From assembly GCA_002689905.1 (NCBI GenBank), contig NZIN01000042.1:1-9036 (forward strand): a stretch of 9,036 bases of DNA, written 5' to 3'. The notes below the pieces were generated by a model. That model saw nothing but the letters and a program-made list of their open reading frames with translations. It had not been told where the DNA came from and did no database searches. Positions within the stretch are counted from its first letter, which is position 1, and each line of letters opens with the position of its first letter. The position numbers were made by a program, and so were the translations under genes. Below, piece after piece: positions 6,626 through 9,036 of this stretch. The DNA comes from Rickettsiales bacterium. Lineage in GTDB: Bacteria; Pseudomonadota; Alphaproteobacteria; TMED109.

Positions 6626-8421
6626 TCTCTATTTCTCATAATTGTTTCTTGGTGCTCTATTACCTTTTTAAATATTTGTAGAGTTCTATATAAACCTTTG
6701 CCATCTATATAATCTATTCCTTTTTTATTCATCAATTTTCTTTTTTTATAATCATTTATTAAATTATTAATTTTATTTTCTAAACTTTTTCTAGAAAATT
6801 TCATTCCAATATTTATGCTACAAGTTATTTTTTTTTTCTTCAACGAATTAATATTCTCAATTTGATGAATATGCTGTGGTATTGCTATACTAGGTATACC
6901 CATTGCGGCAACCTCAAACATTGTAATTCCACCAGCCACTAACGCTATATCTCCCTTAGTTAATAATTCATAAAAGTTTTTAGGGCTTTTGTAAAAAATC
7001 ACATTTTTTAATTTTAAATTTCTTTTAATAATTTCTTTTGATAGCTCTAAATAATCATTATTACTTATTATAAAAATAAACGATAAGTTGTTAGAAAATT
7101 TCTTTATACATTCTAAAACTTCAATATATAAATTTCTCTTATCATTTCCTCCTAATGTTACTATTATAGTTTTCGGACTTTTTCTTACATAATACTTTCT
7201 AATAATTTTATTAGATAAATTTAAGTAATCATAACCTGAATAGAATTTTTTGTTGTTTTCAGGTGGAGTAATCAAAGAGTAAATAATTTTATCAAATACA
7301 AGCCTCCCTTGTCCTAATTCATCGAAACTAATTAGAGTTTTTTCTTGTTTTTTTAAGGTTAATAATAAATTTTTCCTAACACGCAATACATCAAAAACTA
7401 TAACATCTGCATCACTCTTTTTTAATAGTTCTTTTTCTTCCTGTAATGTTCCTCCTAATAATTGAATATTTTTTATTTTATATTTAAAATTTTTAATTAT
7501 GCTAACAGCTAATTTATAACCATCAAAATTTTTATAAACTATAGTAATTTGATCAGGCAATAAAATCTTTTTAATAATTAGCTGCTCTATTAATCGCAAT
7601 GTTCTTATTACATGACCCGTACCTATATCATCAGATTCTCCTGCATCGCATCTAAATAAAAATTTTATTTTTTTCCTGAGTTTTTTATTTTTCCAACCAT
7701 AGCCAAATGTAAATTTTTTATCTAGCCTTCTTTCATTAATGTCCTTATTTAGAATATTTACTATTTGCTTAGTGTCCCCAAATATATTTTTATTATTTAT
7801 ATTTTTTACTATATTTTTTACTCTATAAAAGTCTTCCTTATAATCAATTGTATACCTATATTTTGACCAATTTAATTTATTACCTAATTGAACTGTTTTA
7901 AATATATTATTTGATTTCCAAAAATAAAAAGTCACATGTTCTCTATCATTACCTTTCGCATTTATAAAGGCTTTTTCCAAAGCATTTTTTGAAAATACTT
8001 CTACATCACTTCCATCTGGCCACATTCTAGTATTAGGTGGTATAGTATTGGCTGCATAGTCAACTTTTCTTTTGTAAAACAAATCAACAGTTTTATCTAT
8101 AATTTTAGGATCTACTAAAGGGCAATCAGATGTAATTCGAATTATAGTATTACCTTTATATTTAATGTTGCAATCATAGTAGCGTTTTAAAACGTCATTT
8201 TCGCTTCCACAAAAATAATTAAAATTATATTTTTTACAGAAATTGACAATCTTACGATCAGCTTCTTTTTTTGTAGTAGCAATAACTATTTTATCAATTT
8301 TCTTAGCTAATAAAACACGTTCCATTAAAATTAAAAGACAAGGCTTATTATAAATTTTCTTTAATACTTTTCCGGGTAATCTAGACGAGCCCATTCTCGC
8401 CTGAATTATTAAAAGATTCAT
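6622..8421 (-). CDS. SpsF-type cytidylyltransferase fused to SpsG/PseG-type hydrolase
   Basis: This is one 599-residue frame with two enzymes. Residues 1-235 are an SpsF-like cytidylyltransferase that couples CTP to a sugar acid. They show the nucleotide loop 'QARMGSSRLPGK' (7-18), 'IATT' (47-50), 'GSENDVLKR' (72-80), 'RITSDCPLVDP' (95-105) and 'REHVT' (160-164). Residues 255-599 resemble SpsG/PseG, a GT-B fold hydrolase that strips UDP from a di-acylamido sugar before NeuB-type condensation. They show 'FRCDAGESDDIGTGHVIR' (256-273) with H270 in the catalytic position, 'VTLGG' (421-425) and 'AGGITMFEVAAMGIP' (496-510), followed by Q515 and Q520. A Lys-rich linker spans about 235-255. The ATG overlaps the upstream stop as ATGA, and AGG lies 8 nt before it. 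The two steps flank the condensation reaction, so the fusion joins non-consecutive steps. No frame break is seen at the join. Confidence 0.92.
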   Translation of the reverse strand: MNLLIIQARMGSSRLPGKVLKKIYNKPCLLILMERVLLAKKIDKIVIATTKKEADRKIVNFCKKYNFNYFCGSENDVLKRYYDCNIKYKGNTIIRITSDCPLVDPKIIDKTVDLFYKRKVDYAANTIPPNTRMWPDGSDVEVFSKNALEKAFINAKGNDREHVTFYFWKSNNIFKTVQLGNKLNWSKYRYTIDYKEDFYRVKNIVKNINNKNIFGDTKQIVNILNKDINERRLDKKFTFGYGWKNKKLRKKIKFLFRCDAGESDDIGTGHVIRTLRLIEQLIIKKILLPDQITIVYKNFDGYKLAVSIIKNFKYKIKNIQLLGGTLQEEKELLKKSDADVIVFDVLRVRKNLLLTLKKQEKTLISFDELGQGRLVFDKIIYSLITPPENNKKFYSGYDYLNLSNKIIRKYYVRKSPKTIIVTLGGNDKRNLYIEVLECIKKFSNNLSFIFIISNNDYLELSKEIIKRNLKLKNVIFYKSPKNFYELLTKGDIALVAGGITMFEVAAMGIPSIAIPQHIHQIENINSLKKKKITCSINIGMKFSRKSLENKINNLINDYKKRKLMNKKGIDYIDGKGLYRTLQIFKKVIEHQETIMRNRD

Positions 8422-9036
8422 TTAGTAAGCCTGCCAAAAGCATCAGTTCTCTCTTGAGTTTCTAGTAGATCATTGAGTTTATTATTATCTATAGCTTTAG
8501 ATATTAATTGAAATACCTCATCTACTTTTAAAATATAGTTTTCAACAATTTTCTCATTATGAGCATAGGAAACGTAAATGCTGTTCGATGTTATATAACC
8601 TCGCTTCAGCATTTCTTGAATGAATATAGTATTAATTATATTATTTTTTTCTTTATAGTGAGGTTTGAAAGATATTAAAGGCTTAAACTCATTTATAGTT
8701 ATATTTAAATTATACTTTTTGGCTATGTTTAGCCAGGACTCTCCAATAATACTTCCAATGTTTATAAGGTGATCCCAAACTTTATTTTCACATAATATTT
8801 CAATAGTTTTTAAAGCAGCAACAAAACCAATTCTTTCAGTAAACATAGTAGAACTAATAAATGTATTATTTGCTACCTCCATTATTTTTTTTTTTCCTAA
8901 AACAGCAGATATAGCATACCCTCCTCCTAAGCCTTTTCCATAAACTACTATATCTGGTTTAAATCCATTTATTTTATAAACTCCTCCATCAGTTACTCTC
9001 CACCCTGATGTAATTTCATCTGATACTATAACAATA
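8418..9036 (-). CDS. Class III aminotransferase, GSA-aminomutase-like, C-terminal half
   Basis: The frame runs from the right edge to TGA at 8420-8418; its N-terminal half lies outside the window. The ATG at 8882 is internal, since upstream codons encode conserved family sequence: 'SDEITSGWR' (9023-8997), where the Asp contacts PLP, and 'VVYGKGLGGGY' (8948-8916), with the Schiff-base Lys in 'GKG'. Next come 'SSTMFTERIG' and 'FVAALKTIEIL', the phosphate-side region of class III folds. The T-E-R-I-G wording matches GSA-like enzymes of glycan clusters as I remember them, rather than heme-pathway HemL. It should aminate or rearrange an aldehyde or keto sugar, substrate unknown. It contains an A11 run (8895-8885) coding Lys-Lys-Lys that keeps frame. 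The stop overlaps the next start (ATGA), which indicates co-transcription with the cytidylyltransferase gene. Confidence 0.87.
   Translation of the reverse strand, partial: IVIVSDEITSGWRVTDGGVYKINGFKPDIVVYGKGLGGGYAISAVLGKKKIMEVANNTFISSTMFTERIGFVAALKTIEILCENKVWDHLINIGSIIGESWLNIAKKYNLNITINEFKPLISFKPHYKEKNNIINTIFIQEMLKRGYITSNSIYVSYAHNEKIVENYILKVDEVFQLISKAIDNNKLNDLLETQERTDAFGRLTK

Noticed and set aside
8880..8882. ATG as the start of the class III aminotransferase
   Set aside because: The upstream in-frame codons encode the PLP-binding Asp and Lys motifs, so this Met is internal and the gene is cut by the right edge.
1..9036. CRISPR array, tRNA, rRNA, insertion sequence or long direct repeats
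   Set aside because: None was seen by eye: no regularly spaced repeats, no cloverleaf-like GC-rich islands, no transposase motifs or terminal inverted repeats.

Overview
The window is about three-quarters A+T, with proteins rich in Lys, Asn and Ile, very short intergenic gaps and long A/T homopolymer runs. This is the style of a streamlined low-GC bacterium. A marine SAR11 (Pelagibacter-like) genome is my best guess and Prochlorococcus-like the main alternative; no marker gene settles it. The gene content is that of a variable surface-polysaccharide or glycan island: six glycan-type enzymes and no housekeeping, RNA, CRISPR or transposase gene.

Layout. Left edge to 1778 (+): asparagine-synthase-type glutamine amidotransferase, cut at its N-terminus by the window edge. 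1813-3621 (-): a 602-residue protein with a GT-B-like C-terminal half, a candidate surface-carbohydrate transferase, convergent with the first gene. 3622-3725: a short divergent intergenic region with a promoter candidate on each strand. 3726-4544 (+): a phytanoyl-CoA-dioxygenase-like Fe(II)/2-oxoglutarate oxygenase. 4646-5417 (-): an AAC(3)-type N-acyltransferase whose frame is broken at a run of 11 A; the lost C-terminus is intact in the next frame. 5468-6625 (-): an ArnB/PseC/DegT-type PLP sugar aminotransferase with a TTG start. 6622-8421 (-): a two-domain protein joining an SpsF-type cytidylyltransferase to an SpsG/PseG-type hydrolase. 8418 to right edge (-): the C-terminal half of a class III (glutamate-1-semialdehyde-aminomutase-like) aminotransferase.

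How they fit. The four minus-strand genes from the right edge to 4646 look like one operon: two successive 4-bp stop/start overlaps, then a 50-bp gap. Together they suggest synthesis of an amino-sugar or nonulosonic-acid-like CMP-sugar: C4 amination of a keto-sugar nucleotide, N-acylation, UDP removal, activation with CTP, and another amination. The dehydratase and NeuB-type synthase expected in such a pathway are not in the window. The amidotransferase, dioxygenase and large transferase-like protein may decorate or assemble the same glycan, but that is inferred from position only. The most notable features are the repairable A11 frameshift and the cytidylyltransferase-hydrolase fusion.
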